A DNA stretch of 64,000 bases from GCA-002733465 sp965230525. Its GTDB lineage: Bacteria; Pseudomonadota; Gammaproteobacteria; Enterobacterales; Kangiellaceae. The notes under the pieces are model-generated. The model was not told the DNA's origin and ran no database searches. It worked only from the letters and a program-made list of their open reading frames with translations. The stretch covers positions 2,418,001-2,482,000 of the forward strand of contig OZ246008.1 in the NCBI GenBank assembly GCA_965230525.1. The letters run 5' to 3'. Shown here one piece after another: positions 44,762 to 52,936 of this stretch. Position 1 is the stretch's first letter, and every line of letters starts with the position of its first letter. The position numbers were made by a program, and so were the translations under genes.

Positions 44762-46465
44762 TTAGTACATTGTCTTTCGGCTATCGTCCTTTTTACGATT
44801 TTCTAATTCCGACTTGAGGGTTTCAAGACTTTGCTTAGCAAAGTCGAGAATTCGGTCACTGGGCTTTGCGGTAAATTCCATAGTTTCCAAAAAGAACTCA
44901 ATGCTTGCGACAATATCGGCGAATAAATTAATTTCAGTGTTGCTGGTTTCTTTCGGGTTTTGTTGCAAGTGATTTAAAAAGTACAGGCTGCATTGATCGA
45001 TGATTGGCAGCGCTTGTTTTACATCTAAGGCGACTAGTTGCTCTCGCAAGTTTGATAACAATTCACCACCCGGCTTTAGTAAAAGTATCTTTCTCTTTTC
45101 GCGAGTAAATTTTGAAATCATATCCATTAGTTGTTTTACTAACTTATGCGCTTCAGTTCTAATTTTGTCTTTATCTTTAGTGAGTTGTGTACGCGTTGAA
45201 CTACTGTCTGCTTTGTAATTAGCAAGCTCAGACTCATTCACTGAGGTTCTTATTTTATCGATGACAACATGTAAAATGTTAACGTCTCTTTCAGCTAATG
45301 GCGTGTTTGAGTCGATCGACTTTTCGATCAAATCGATAGCCATCGAAAGCCGAACAACTTGATCATCAACCTGTAAGATTTTCAACATGTTGTTAAGGCT
45401 ATGCATTTGAATCATGGCTGGTTCAATGTCTGCAGCCTGATAACTCGGTAGTCTAGCAGGGGCTAAGTTGACTTCTATGTCGGAAAGTTCCTGTAAAATA
45501 GCATCTGCAACTGAATTGAAATCCTGTTGGCTAGGTCCACTAAGCTCGATGAATTCTTTGCGCAATAGACTATCGGAAATATTGGCCGTACTAAGCTCAA
45601 AATGTGACAGTGTGTATTTTATGGCGTTGTCTTTAGATTGACTTATCCATAATAAGTACAGCATGTCTCTTGCCAAAATATCCATTTCCATCTTATGATT
45701 TTGATAAAGACTGCGGCTTTTATTTTCGATATTTCTTATTTGTCGATCGATACGAGAAAACAACTTTAACCGCTCTTTTGATAGATATAAGCTCTCTTCA
45801 ACAAAGCAATCTAGCAAAACGCCTGCAAGCCACCATAAATTAGGTGAAGACGGTCTTGGGCAACGGTCATCTAATTTTTCCAATGCTTTCTGCATCATTT
45901 TCAATCCACCGACTTTATTTGTTCGCCGAAGGACTTCGATTAAACCAATTTGGTACATCTGTCGAAAATGGCGCGATTCTGCCGCAGACGATTCGGAGGT
46001 AATAAGAACGACCTCTCGATCGCTTCGCGCTTTGTTAACATTCGCACTAAAAAAAGCAGACTCACTGAGTGGCTTTTTTCGGGCGACACCACGAAGTTGA
46101 TTAATTGTTGGCAGCAATAGTTCGGGAATATCAAAATTCTTTAAATTTACATGCTCAAGGTAACGGTAGAGTCGTAACAAGGAAGTAGAGACGATTTCTA
46201 ATATTTTTGCTTGGGTGTTGGCATTACGCTTTTCGATACCCGTTACCAAAAAGTTAATTTCAAGGATAAGCTGCTTGGCGCCATCCATTTCTAATAAACT
46301 AAATATTCCCGAAAGCTTGTTTAAATGAGTAATAGCATCTTGGTGGGATTGGCTTTTATTGTTGGTTTTTAAATAGGAATCTAGCGCGGAGACGGCTTGA
46401 TTTATCTCTGAAAGCACATCTTCGATAATCATATCCAAAGCTTGCAGATTGTTACTATGCGACAT
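44762..46465 (-). CDS. FimL-like protein (ChpA/PilL N-terminal homologue)
   Basis: A 567-residue, soluble, all-helical protein. Its opening (EVLSEINQAVSALDSYLK, then LNKLSGIFSLLEMDGAKQLI) is that of the histidine-phosphotransfer-like N-terminal scaffold of the chemotaxis kinase ChpA/PilL. The next section (NLWWLAGVLLDCFVEESLYL, KLFSRIDRQIRNI) matches the same module. No kinase or phospho-acceptor histidine is visible in the H-box positions. P. aeruginosa FimL has the same size and origin and supports type IV pilus motility and cAMP signalling, so that role is suggested here. It is on the minus strand within the recA-recX interval and is the only gene of that orientation there. Confidence 0.6.
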   Translation of the reverse strand: MSHSNNLQALDMIIEDVLSEINQAVSALDSYLKTNNKSQSHQDAITHLNKLSGIFSLLEMDGAKQLILEINFLVTGIEKRNANTQAKILEIVSTSLLRLYRYLEHVNLKNFDIPELLLPTINQLRGVARKKPLSESAFFSANVNKARSDREVVLITSESSAAESRHFRQMYQIGLIEVLRRTNKVGGLKMMQKALEKLDDRCPRPSSPNLWWLAGVLLDCFVEESLYLSKERLKLFSRIDRQIRNIENKSRSLYQNHKMEMDILARDMLYLLWISQSKDNAIKYTLSHFELSTANISDSLLRKEFIELSGPSQQDFNSVADAILQELSDIEVNLAPARLPSYQAADIEPAMIQMHSLNNMLKILQVDDQVVRLSMAIDLIEKSIDSNTPLAERDVNILHVVIDKIRTSVNESELANYKADSSSTRTQLTKDKDKIRTEAHKLVKQLMDMISKFTREKRKILLLKPGGELLSNLREQLVALDVKQALPIIDQCSLYFLNHLQQNPKETSNTEINLFADIVASIEFFLETMEFTAKPSDRILDFAKQSLETLKSELENRKKDDSRKTMY

Positions 46466-46733
46466 TGAAGTAGATTCCTTGCTTAAAAAGCACTTTTTTT
46501 CGGGAGCTGGATCATACCTTAAATAGTAGATGTTTTCTGGCTTAAGTTGACAGAATACGTGAGGAATATCTCAAATCGAGTGAGATTTTTAGGGAGTCAG
46601 GGTAAAAAGGTGCCAAATCATATCTTGATGCTTGGAATAATCGATCATAGCCCTTAATATAACCGTGAGAGTTCAAGATTAGTCAAAAGCGTTTATCTCT
46701 AACGTCAACAGTATCAGCCTATGGGAGGCTAGA

Positions 46734-47312
46734 ATGAGTCGATTCCAATCTAAGTTACTTTGCGTGATGTGTCTCGTAGTGATGGTGAGCGCATGTCAAA
46801 TTAGGCCACCGGTGACCGCTGATTATGACACTCAGTATGACTTTAAACAGCTCAAAAGCTATGCTTGGGTTGTCGCTAAAGATACCGATAAAGTATCTAC
46901 TTTGGATAGCAAGCGGCAAAATAATGCCATTGAAACCATGCTAAATCGTAAAGGGTTCAGTAAAGCAAAGGACGTAAAGTCCGCCGACTTTTTGCTAAAG
47001 ACTCATATGATTACCGACAAGAAAACAGATGTTGATTCCTTTTACCGCCTTTGGGGCTATCACCCGTTTCCTTTTCACCACCCGCTCGGCTGGCCTCACA
47101 ATACAACTACCACAGTGGTCAGAGAGTATGAAGTGGGTACGTTTGTGCTCGATATAGTTGATCCGGTTAAAAAACAAGTGATTTGGCGAAGCTCAATTTC
47201 TCGAAAACTTGGTATCTACGCTAATCGAACGCCCGAAGAGAGAGATACCATTGCGTTATTAAATGCTGAATATATGTTAGAAGGCTTTCCGCCGGGTCTT
47301 CGATTAGATTGA
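46734..47312 (+). CDS. DUF4136 lipoprotein
   Basis: A 192-residue lipoprotein with lipobox VMVSAC near residue 21. The DUF4136 pattern follows: VTADYDTQYDFKQLKSYAWV, an IETMLNRKGFSKAKDVKSADFLLKTH core and VLDIVDPVKKQVIWRSSISR near the end. Family members are periplasmic or outer-membrane lipoproteins of unknown function. The strong GGGAGG site precedes the ATG. A related domain is fused to the PilU ATPase at 19405-20937. Its neighbour on one side is the FimL-like gene, so both DUF4136 copies lie beside pilus genes in this window. Confidence 0.88.
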   Translation: MSRFQSKLLCVMCLVVMVSACQIRPPVTADYDTQYDFKQLKSYAWVVAKDTDKVSTLDSKRQNNAIETMLNRKGFSKAKDVKSADFLLKTHMITDKKTDVDSFYRLWGYHPFPFHHPLGWPHNTTTTVVREYEVGTFVLDIVDPVKKQVIWRSSISRKLGIYANRTPEERDTIALLNAEYMLEGFPPGLRLD

Positions 47313-47510
47313 TAGGCGTTGGCTAATTTGCAGGGCTAACAATTTAGTCTCGGCAGACTAACTCAAGTGTCTAGACCAAAAGTCCACGTCATATAGCATT
47401 GCGACTGTTACACGTGACGCGTTCAGTGTATTTAGCAACCCATGAAAATCAAATTATCCAGTTTTAAATCAACACTAGCCGCAGTGTTATGCTTCGATTA
47501 AAATAGCGCG

Positions 47511-48056
47511 ATGTGTGAAACCCTGTCCAACGACCAATTTGAAAAGCAAGTGCAAAAAGCAATCAGTGCGAGCTGCAGAATTTTGGCGATTAGAGAGCAC
47601 AGTATTAAAGGATTAAAACTCAAGTTAGCTAAAAAGGGGTTTAGTGCCGAAGTTCTCGAGCAATCGATAGAATGGGTTTTACAAGAAAACTGGTTATCTG
47701 AGGAGCGCTTTTGCGGATCGTTTATAAGAGGGAAAGTCGCAAAAGGGCAAGGAAGAGTTCGCATTGAAGCAGAATTACAGCAACAAAATATCAATCAGTC
47801 AGTCATAGATGAAAGTTTTGAGCAGGAAGCCATTGACTGGCGACAATTATGCCTAGCGGCAGCCAATAAAAAGCTGCTCAGCCTGTTGCCTGCAGCCGGT
47901 GGCGAAAACCGAAGAGAGCAAATAGCGAGCTTAGATTGGCAACAACAAAGCTCGATAAAATTAAAATTAGAGCGGTTTCTGCGTTATCGCGGATTTACCC
48001 AAAGTGAAATTACAATAACGATCAGACAGTGCTCTAGCGAGCAGGAGTTCATTTAA
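47511..48056 (+). CDS. recX: Regulatory protein RecX
   Basis: RecX binds and caps RecA filaments to limit recombination. The 181 residues show the three-helix RecX repeats: AISASCRILAIREHSIKGLKLKLAKKGF, WVLQENWLSEERFCGSFIRGKVAKGQGRVRIEAEL and ERFLRYRGFTQSEITITI. The stop at 48056 is followed at once by the alaS GTG, and AGGAG in its 3' end is the alaS ribosome site. Its normal partner recA is 3.8 kb upstream with a terminator and three inserted genes between, so recX must have its own promoter here. Confidence 0.92.
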   Translation: MCETLSNDQFEKQVQKAISASCRILAIREHSIKGLKLKLAKKGFSAEVLEQSIEWVLQENWLSEERFCGSFIRGKVAKGQGRVRIEAELQQQNINQSVIDESFEQEAIDWRQLCLAAANKKLLSLLPAAGGENRREQIASLDWQQQSSIKLKLERFLRYRGFTQSEITITIRQCSSEQEFI

Positions 48057-50657
48057 GTGAGCATGACAACGAGTGAAATTCGAGAATCCTTTTTAACTTT
48101 TTTCGAGCAAAAAGGCCATCAGCGTGTGGATTCTGCACCTCTCGTGCCCGGAAACGATAAAACGCTATTATTTACTAATGCCGGCATGGTGCCTTTTAAA
48201 GACTGTTTTTTAGGAACCGAAAAGCGTTCCTATGTGAGAGCAACCAGCTCTCAGCGTTGTGTTAGAGCTGGCGGTAAACACAATGATCTTGAAAACGTAG
48301 GCTACACCGCACGGCATCACACCTTTTTTGAAATGTTAGGAAATTTCAGTTTTGGTGATTATTTCAAACAAGAAGCTATCCAATTTGCCTGGGAGTTTTT
48401 AACTGAGACTTTAAAACTGCCTAAAGAAAAGTTGTGGGTCACGGTGCATGAGACCGATAAAGAAGCAGAAGATATTTGGTTTAATACCATCGGTATTGAT
48501 CAATCTCGTTTTTCAAGATTAGGCGACAAAGACAATTTTTGGTCGATGGGTGACACTGGTCCTTGCGGTCCTTGCAGTGAAATCTTTTATGATCACGGAG
48601 AGTCGGTCGACGGAGGCCCTCCCGGCACTCCGGAAGAAGATGGCGATCGCTACATTGAAATTTGGAATCTGGTGTTTATGCAATTTAACCGAGATAAGTC
48701 CGGTAAGATGACGCCGCTTCCAAAGCCATCGGTTGATACAGGCATGGGGTTAGAGCGTATTGCAGCCGTTATGCAGTCAGTCCACAACAATTATCAGATT
48801 GATCTATTTGCTACATTAATTGAGTTTATTGCAGAGAAGCTTGATCGCCAGGATCATGATAATCAGTCCTTGCGAGTCATTGCGGACCATATTCGCTCTT
48901 GCTCGTTTATGATAATCGACGGTGTGTTACCTGGAAACGAAGGTCGCGGTTATGTACTGCGACGAATCATTCGACGAGCGGTAAGACATGGCAACAAGCT
49001 AGGTGCGACTGAACCATTCTTTTATTTGTTAGTGGATGGACTGATCAAAGTAATGGGAGATGCCTACCCAGAACTTAATCAGAAAAGAGATTTTATAGTC
49101 AAAACTCTAGAAATAGAGGAGCAGCAGTTTGCTCGAACCCTCAATAACGGAATGAAAATACTCACTAGTTATATGCAAGAAATGCAGGGGAGTGTTATTG
49201 ATGGTGATATGGTCTTTAAACTAAAAGATACCTATGGTTTTCCCGATGATTTAACTGCTGATATCGCACGCGAAAAAGGCTTAACCATTGATAAACAAAA
49301 ATTTGAAAAATTATTGGCGCAGCAACAGGCCGCGGGTCGAGAACAATCAGGCTTTGAAGTTGACTATAACGATGCCTTGGAACTGGAGGGCGATACTCAT
49401 TTTGTCGGTTATCAGCAACTAGAAAATCAATCGATTGTCACCGATATTATTATTGATGGCAATTCAGTGGATGCTATTACCGCAGGTACAGAAGCTGGTA
49501 TCGTTCTTTCTGAAACGCCATTTTATGCAGAGTCTGGCGGACAAGTGGGTGATCAGGGAGTGATTGCCGGAGAGGGTTTTGAGTTTGAGGTAAGCGATAC
49601 CATTAAAGTGCAAGATGTTTTCCTGCACCAAGGTAAAATGCGTACCGGCACCTTACAAAAGGGTGAACAAGTTAACACCAGTGTTGACCAACAAAAGCGA
49701 AAGAATACTGAACTTAATCATTCTGCAACTCATTTAATGCATGCCGCTCTTAGGCAAGTGCTCGGCGAACATGTCCAGCAAAAAGGTTCATTAGTTGATA
49801 GCGAACGATTGCGCTTTGATTTTTCTCACCCTGTCGCGGTGACATCGGAAGAGTTGGTCATGATTGAGAAATTGGTCAATCAACAAATTAGGGCTAATCA
49901 TCCGGTGGAAACTGCAACCACCTCAATCGATGAAGCTAAAAAGCTAGGCGCAATGATGTTGTTCGGTGAAAAGTATGGCGATCAAGTCAGAGTTTTGACC
50001 ATGTCTGAATTCTCGGTAGAGCTTTGCGGTGGTACACATGTTGAGCGCACCGGCGATATTGGCACCTTCAAAATTATCAGTGAGCAAGGCATTGCATCGG
50101 GGGTGCGTCGAATTGAAGCGATAACCGGTGATAGTGCTATTGAATACACACAAAAGCAAGGTTGGCTAATCTCGCAGTTGGCGTCTTCTCTTAAAACTGA
50201 CCGTATGTCGCTTAGTGAGAAGGTAGAACAGCTAATCCACAAATCAAAAGAGCAAGACAGAGAAATCGACAAATTAAAGACCAAACTGTCGTCGAATCAA
50301 GGTGGCGATTTACTGTCCAACAAGATCGATATTGATGGAATTAGTCTTTTAACTGTCAAATTGGACGATCTGGATATCAAGTCTTTACGTAATCTAAATG
50401 ACCAGATCAAAAGCAAGCTTGACTCTGGAATTGTGGTGTTAGCAAGCGTCGTTAATGGTAAGATTAGTTTAATCACCAGTGTTACAAAAGATTTGACTGA
50501 TCGGTTCCATGCCGGTGATTTGATGAAAGAGCTAACTAATAAACTGGACGGTAAAGGCGGTGGCAGACCGGATATGGCTCAAGGCGGTGGAAGTAACATT
50601 AACGCTTTAGATGAGTCATTGGAGTGGGTTAAGAGTTGGGTTAAAGCCCAAGGCTAA
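48057..50657 (+). CDS. alaS: Alanyl-tRNA synthetase (AlaS)
   Basis: AlaS charges tRNA-Ala and edits mischarged Ser and Gly. The 866 residues follow the usual domain order: class II catalytic core (FTNAGMVPFKDCFLG, RHHTFFEMLGNFSFGDYF), anticodon-like region, editing domain with zinc ligands HSATHLMH and CGGTHV, and the C-Ala domain with a coiled coil near 720 and a GGGRPDMAQGGG tail. GTG 48057 is chosen: AGGAG at 48043-48047 is nine bases upstream; an in-frame ATG at 48063 is further away. It is coupled to recX and precedes csrA, as in many gammaproteobacteria. Confidence 0.97.
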   Translation: MSMTTSEIRESFLTFFEQKGHQRVDSAPLVPGNDKTLLFTNAGMVPFKDCFLGTEKRSYVRATSSQRCVRAGGKHNDLENVGYTARHHTFFEMLGNFSFGDYFKQEAIQFAWEFLTETLKLPKEKLWVTVHETDKEAEDIWFNTIGIDQSRFSRLGDKDNFWSMGDTGPCGPCSEIFYDHGESVDGGPPGTPEEDGDRYIEIWNLVFMQFNRDKSGKMTPLPKPSVDTGMGLERIAAVMQSVHNNYQIDLFATLIEFIAEKLDRQDHDNQSLRVIADHIRSCSFMIIDGVLPGNEGRGYVLRRIIRRAVRHGNKLGATEPFFYLLVDGLIKVMGDAYPELNQKRDFIVKTLEIEEQQFARTLNNGMKILTSYMQEMQGSVIDGDMVFKLKDTYGFPDDLTADIAREKGLTIDKQKFEKLLAQQQAAGREQSGFEVDYNDALELEGDTHFVGYQQLENQSIVTDIIIDGNSVDAITAGTEAGIVLSETPFYAESGGQVGDQGVIAGEGFEFEVSDTIKVQDVFLHQGKMRTGTLQKGEQVNTSVDQQKRKNTELNHSATHLMHAALRQVLGEHVQQKGSLVDSERLRFDFSHPVAVTSEELVMIEKLVNQQIRANHPVETATTSIDEAKKLGAMMLFGEKYGDQVRVLTMSEFSVELCGGTHVERTGDIGTFKIISEQGIASGVRRIEAITGDSAIEYTQKQGWLISQLASSLKTDRMSLSEKVEQLIHKSKEQDREIDKLKTKLSSNQGGDLLSNKIDIDGISLLTVKLDDLDIKSLRNLNDQIKSKLDSGIVVLASVVNGKISLITSVTKDLTDRFHAGDLMKELTNKLDGKGGGRPDMAQGGGSNINALDESLEWVKSWVKAQG

Positions 50658-50704
50658 CCGAATACAAAGTTAAAAATTCGATCGCGATATTAATAATATA
50701 GTAA

Positions 50705-50733
50705 GTGACTGTGAATTGGTCTATTGTTATACT
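50705..50733 (+). promoter_or_regulatory. Putative csrA promoter
   Basis: GTGACT (50705-50710) and TATACT (50728-50733) are spaced by 17 bases and lie about 75 bases before the csrA ATG. The -10 is five of six to consensus. It allows csrA to be expressed independently of alaS. Confidence 0.45.
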
Positions 50734-50810
50734 AGCGGCCGTTTTTTAGTATGACTGGCTGCCATGGACGTTAAACGGTCTTAATCGAATCTATATTAAG
50801 GAGATTGGCA

Positions 50811-50996
50811 ATGCTAATTTTAACTCGTCGTGTAGGCGAAACTCTTATGATTGGTGATGAAGTGACAGTAACCGTTTTAGGAGTTAAGGGAAATCAAGTA
50901 CGAATTGGTGTTAACGCACCGAAAGAAGTTTCCGTTCATCGAGAAGAAATCTACATGCGTATTCAACGCGAAAAAGAAATGGGCTCGGACGAATAG
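50811..50996 (+). CDS. csrA: Carbon storage regulator CsrA
   Basis: CsrA is an RNA-binding dimer that represses or activates mRNAs by binding GGA loops. The 61 residues start MLILTRRVGETLMIGDEVTV and contain GVKGNQVRIGVNAPKEVSVHREEIY, with the RNA-contacting Arg44-like residue in HREEIY. AAGGAG lies eight bases before the ATG; a TTG at 50805 begins inside the linker and is not the start. The gene lies between alaS and tRNA-Ser, the canonical site. Csr commonly controls motility and central carbon flux; a target list cannot be read here. Confidence 0.97.
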   Translation: MLILTRRVGETLMIGDEVTVTVLGVKGNQVRIGVNAPKEVSVHREEIYMRIQREKEMGSDE

Positions 50997-51047
50997 AGAC
51001 TCGTTTTACTCATTTATCTTTGAATACCCTGGTTGACAAAAAAGTGT

Positions 51048-51075
51048 TTGATTTTTCAAATCAATCAGGTAGTAT
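51048..51075 (+). promoter_or_regulatory. Putative tRNA-operon promoter with GC-rich discriminator
   Basis: TTGATT (51048-51053) and TAGTAT (51070-51075), spaced by 16 bases, precede tRNA-Ser. The -10 is followed directly by TCCCCCCGC, a C-rich discriminator typical of stringently controlled stable-RNA promoters. A TTGACA at 51033 lies too far upstream to pair with this -10. Confidence 0.5.
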
Positions 51076-51132
51076 TCCCCCCGCAAAAAGCAGCAAGCAA
51101 AAGCGCTAATTGCAAATCAATCAATAATTTAC

Positions 51133-51224
51133 GGAGAGATGGCCGAGCGGCTGAAGGCGCTCCCCTGCTAAGGGAGTATGGGTTTTATAGCCCATCGAGG
51201 GTTCGAATCCCTCTCTCTCCGCCA
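51133..51224 (+). tRNA. tRNA-Ser (GCU)
   Basis: A complete class II tRNA with encoded CCA. The acceptor stem GGAGAGA pairs with TCTCTCC. The anticodon loop CTGCTAA gives anticodon GCU for AGC/AGU codons. The long variable arm (TATGGGTTTTATAGCCCAT region) is typical of serine tRNAs. T-arm GGTTCGAATCC and discriminator G then CCA are present. Its last 19 bases are repeated downstream. Confidence 0.97.
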
Positions 51225-51599
51225 TTATTGATAGCAAAATACTTAATGAGCGAAGTGTTTCTCTGATCAGACTAATTTGTTTGACTCAGAGAGGGATTTG
51301 AACCCGATAAGAGGGTTTGACAAAACTCTGCAAGAGTTTTGAACGTCGGAAGAATGACGACGGCCCCGGAGGGGTGAGTGAAGCGAATAATCCCTCTCTC
51401 TCCGCCATTATTGATAGCAAAATACTTAATGAGCGAAGTGTTTCTCTGATCAGACTAATTTGTTTGACTCAGAGAGGGATTTGAACCCGATAAGAGGGTT
51501 TGACAAAACTCTGCAAGAGTTTTGAACGTCGGAAGAATGACGACGGCCCCGGAGGGGTGAGTGAAGCGAATAATCCCTCTCTCTCCGCCATTATTGATA
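51206..51599 (+). repeat. 183-bp tandem repeats each beginning with the tRNA-Ser 3' end
   Basis: Two adjacent 183-bp units (51206-51388 and 51389-51571) appear identical. A third copy is cut off after 28 bases (51572-51599). Each unit opens with AATCCCTCTCTCTCCGCCA, exactly the last 19 bases of the tRNA-Ser gene. Within each unit is an antisense T-arm copy AGAGAGGGATTTGAACCC (51288-51305), a perfect hairpin CAAAACTCT-GCA-AGAGTTTTG (51321-51341) and a CCCC-GGA-GGGG hairpin. The arrangement matches the 178-bp tRNA-derived repeats downstream of E. coli tyrT that give rtT RNA. No protein frame is convincing in it. Confidence 0.9.
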
Positions 51600-51701
51600 T
51601 AGTTTTACGATTGTTAGATTATCATTTGACAATCATACAAGTGGTATGGATAATACCGCTCCTTTCGAGGCTTAGGCTTTGAAAGCAAGAAAACCGAATA
51701 C

Positions 51702-51778
51702 GCGCATGTAGCTCAGCTGGATAGAGTACCTGGCTACGAACCAGGCGGTCGGAGGTTCGACTCCTTCCATGCGCGCCA
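51702..51778 (+). tRNA. tRNA-Arg (ACG)
   Basis: A 77-base tRNA with encoded CCA. Acceptor arms are GCGCATG and CATGCGC, the D-loop is GCTCAGCTGGATAGAG, and the anticodon loop CTACGAA gives ACG, read as inosine-CG for CGU/CGC/CGA. T-arm GGTTCGACTCC is normal. It follows the repeat array after about 100 bases and is probably in the same transcript as tRNA-Ser. Confidence 0.97.
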
Positions 51779-51785
51779 TTTTCAG

Positions 51786-51815
51786 CGGGACCTATTCCAT
51801 ATAGGTCCCGTTTTT
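51786..51815 (+). terminator. Rho-independent terminator of the tRNA operon
   Basis: CGGGACCTAT (51786-51795) and ATAGGTCCCG (51801-51810) form a perfect 10-bp stem with a TCCAT loop, followed directly by five T residues. It ends the tRNA-Ser-repeat-tRNA-Arg transcript. Confidence 0.95.
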
Positions 51816-52078
51816 CGTTTCTGTCCAATAAAATTAATAATAGACTCGTTTTCTGCGATTTCACTGAAAAGATGTTGCTGTCATCAGCACTGCGAACCAT
51901 TAGCTTGCTTAGTTTTTAAAAAACATCACCGTTTTTAAAAAACATCACCTGACGGTTTGTTGATTAACTTTATGGGATTACCTTGAGTTGCAAGAGAGGC
52001 AAATGCAGACTTTATGCTACCACTTGCAACGAGAACTGCTAAAATGAGAATAAATCGCTGATATTAAGGGTTTCTATT
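51816..52078. other. Spacer between tRNA operon and DUF2799 gene
   Basis: This stretch holds no gene. A tandem 19-bp duplication (GTTTTTAAAAAACATCACC at 51912-51930 and 51931-51949) is the only feature. An apparent minus-strand frame crossing it is antisense to tRNA-Arg and is not a gene. Confidence 0.5.
51912..51949 (+). repeat. Tandem 19-bp duplication
   Basis: GTTTTTAAAAAACATCACC occurs twice without a gap (51912-51930 and 51931-51949). The unit begins with a near-palindromic TTTTTAAAAA. It may alter expression of the downstream DUF2799 gene or be a replication-slippage scar. Confidence 0.9.
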
Positions 52079-52708
52079 TTGATTTATCAATGGGTAAAAG
52101 CTTTCTTTGTCACAACCATAAGTTTGCTGTTAATGAGCTATATGTTTGGTTGCGCTACGCTTAATGAGTCTGAATGTAAATCGGCCAATTGGGAAATTAT
52201 TGGGTTGGAAGATGGTAGTAAAGGCCGCGATAGTTCTTATATTGGTGAACATCGTAAAGCATGCTCGGAATATACCATTTCGCCAGACTTAGAGGCTTAC
52301 TTAAAGGGACATGCAGCGGGCTTAAGAAACTACTGTACAGAGCAAACCGGTTACTCGCTGGGAGAAAGAGGTAAAGCGCTTTCACAAGTTTGTTCTGGGC
52401 CGTTAGCTGCTAATTTCGCTCGAGGTTATCATCTAGGTTATCGGGTATTTCAAGCCCGTGCTGAGGTGCAAGCAGTTCGTTCTAAAATTGACTCTTTGTA
52501 TCATCGACTCGATGAAATCGAGCGAATTCGAAGAAATTATGAAGATGAATTGGTGCGTAACGAAACACCAGAGTATCGACGTCGAGAATTGCTTGACGAA
52601 ATTAAACTGCTCGAGCGCGAGTCAGAATCAATCTTAATAGAAATAGATCACTTAAAGCCTGAGTTAGAGCGCTTGGAACGTAACTACCAAAGAATTATTG
52701 GAAATTAA
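52079..52708 (+). CDS. DUF2799 lipoprotein with C-terminal coiled coil
   Basis: A 209-residue lipoprotein with lipobox SYMFGC near residue 25. The DUF2799 block follows: NWEIIGLEDGSKGRDSSYIG, HRKACSEY, YLKGHAAGLRNYCTEQTGY and GKALSQVCSG, with its fixed cysteines. Residues 130-205 are a charged coiled coil. The start is TTG at 52079 with AAGGG about seven bases upstream; no ATG gives a proper signal peptide. It precedes a DUF2835 gene by nine bases. The role is unknown; family members are outer-membrane lipoproteins. Confidence 0.85.
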   Translation: MIYQWVKAFFVTTISLLLMSYMFGCATLNESECKSANWEIIGLEDGSKGRDSSYIGEHRKACSEYTISPDLEAYLKGHAAGLRNYCTEQTGYSLGERGKALSQVCSGPLAANFARGYHLGYRVFQARAEVQAVRSKIDSLYHRLDEIERIRRNYEDELVRNETPEYRRRELLDEIKLLERESESILIEIDHLKPELERLERNYQRIIGN

Positions 52709-52717
52709 ATTCTCGCA

Positions 52718-52936
52718 ATGCCTTCGATAACATTCCCATTGCATATCGAATCGAATGAGGTTCAAAAGTATTATCGAGGGGAGGCTCTAAGTGTTTTAGC
52801 TACTTCCTTTAATGGCGTTAAAGTTCAATTTCCCGCTAATCTCATTCTGCCTTATGTGACTCACAATGGTATTCAAGGGCATTTTGTTCTTGAGTACGGT
52901 GATGACGGTAAAGCTATTTCACTTCGTAAAATTTAA
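52718..52936 (+). CDS. DUF2835 family protein
   Basis: A 72-residue protein matching DUF2835: FPLHIESNEVQKYYRGEALS, SFNGVKVQFPANLILPYVTH and GIQGHFVLEYGDDGK. The family is small, beta-rich and of unknown function, widespread in marine gammaproteobacteria. It follows the DUF2799 gene by nine bases, so the two are probably cotranscribed. No membrane segment or signal peptide is present. Confidence 0.85.
   Translation: MPSITFPLHIESNEVQKYYRGEALSVLATSFNGVKVQFPANLILPYVTHNGIQGHFVLEYGDDGKAISLRKI

Noticed and set aside
51206..51571. CRISPR array
   Set aside because: Only two identical 183-bp units with no short repeat/unique-spacer alternation and no cas genes.
51206..51599. tRNA-Ser repeats as phage attachment sites
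   Set aside because: The repeated 19-bp tRNA end looks like attL/attR, but no integrase or phage gene lies between and the spacing is an exact 183 bp twice; tandem repeat like tyrT fits better.
51500..51682. A 60-codon plus-strand frame in the repeat array
   Set aside because: It begins within the second 183-bp unit and runs out of the repeat, so it is not maintained in the first copy; the array is better read as structured RNA.
51622..51900. A 92-codon minus-strand frame crossing tRNA-Arg
   Set aside because: The translation is the familiar artefact of reading antisense to a tRNA (R-S-R-T-S-D-R-L-V-R style); it overlaps a clear tRNA and terminator.
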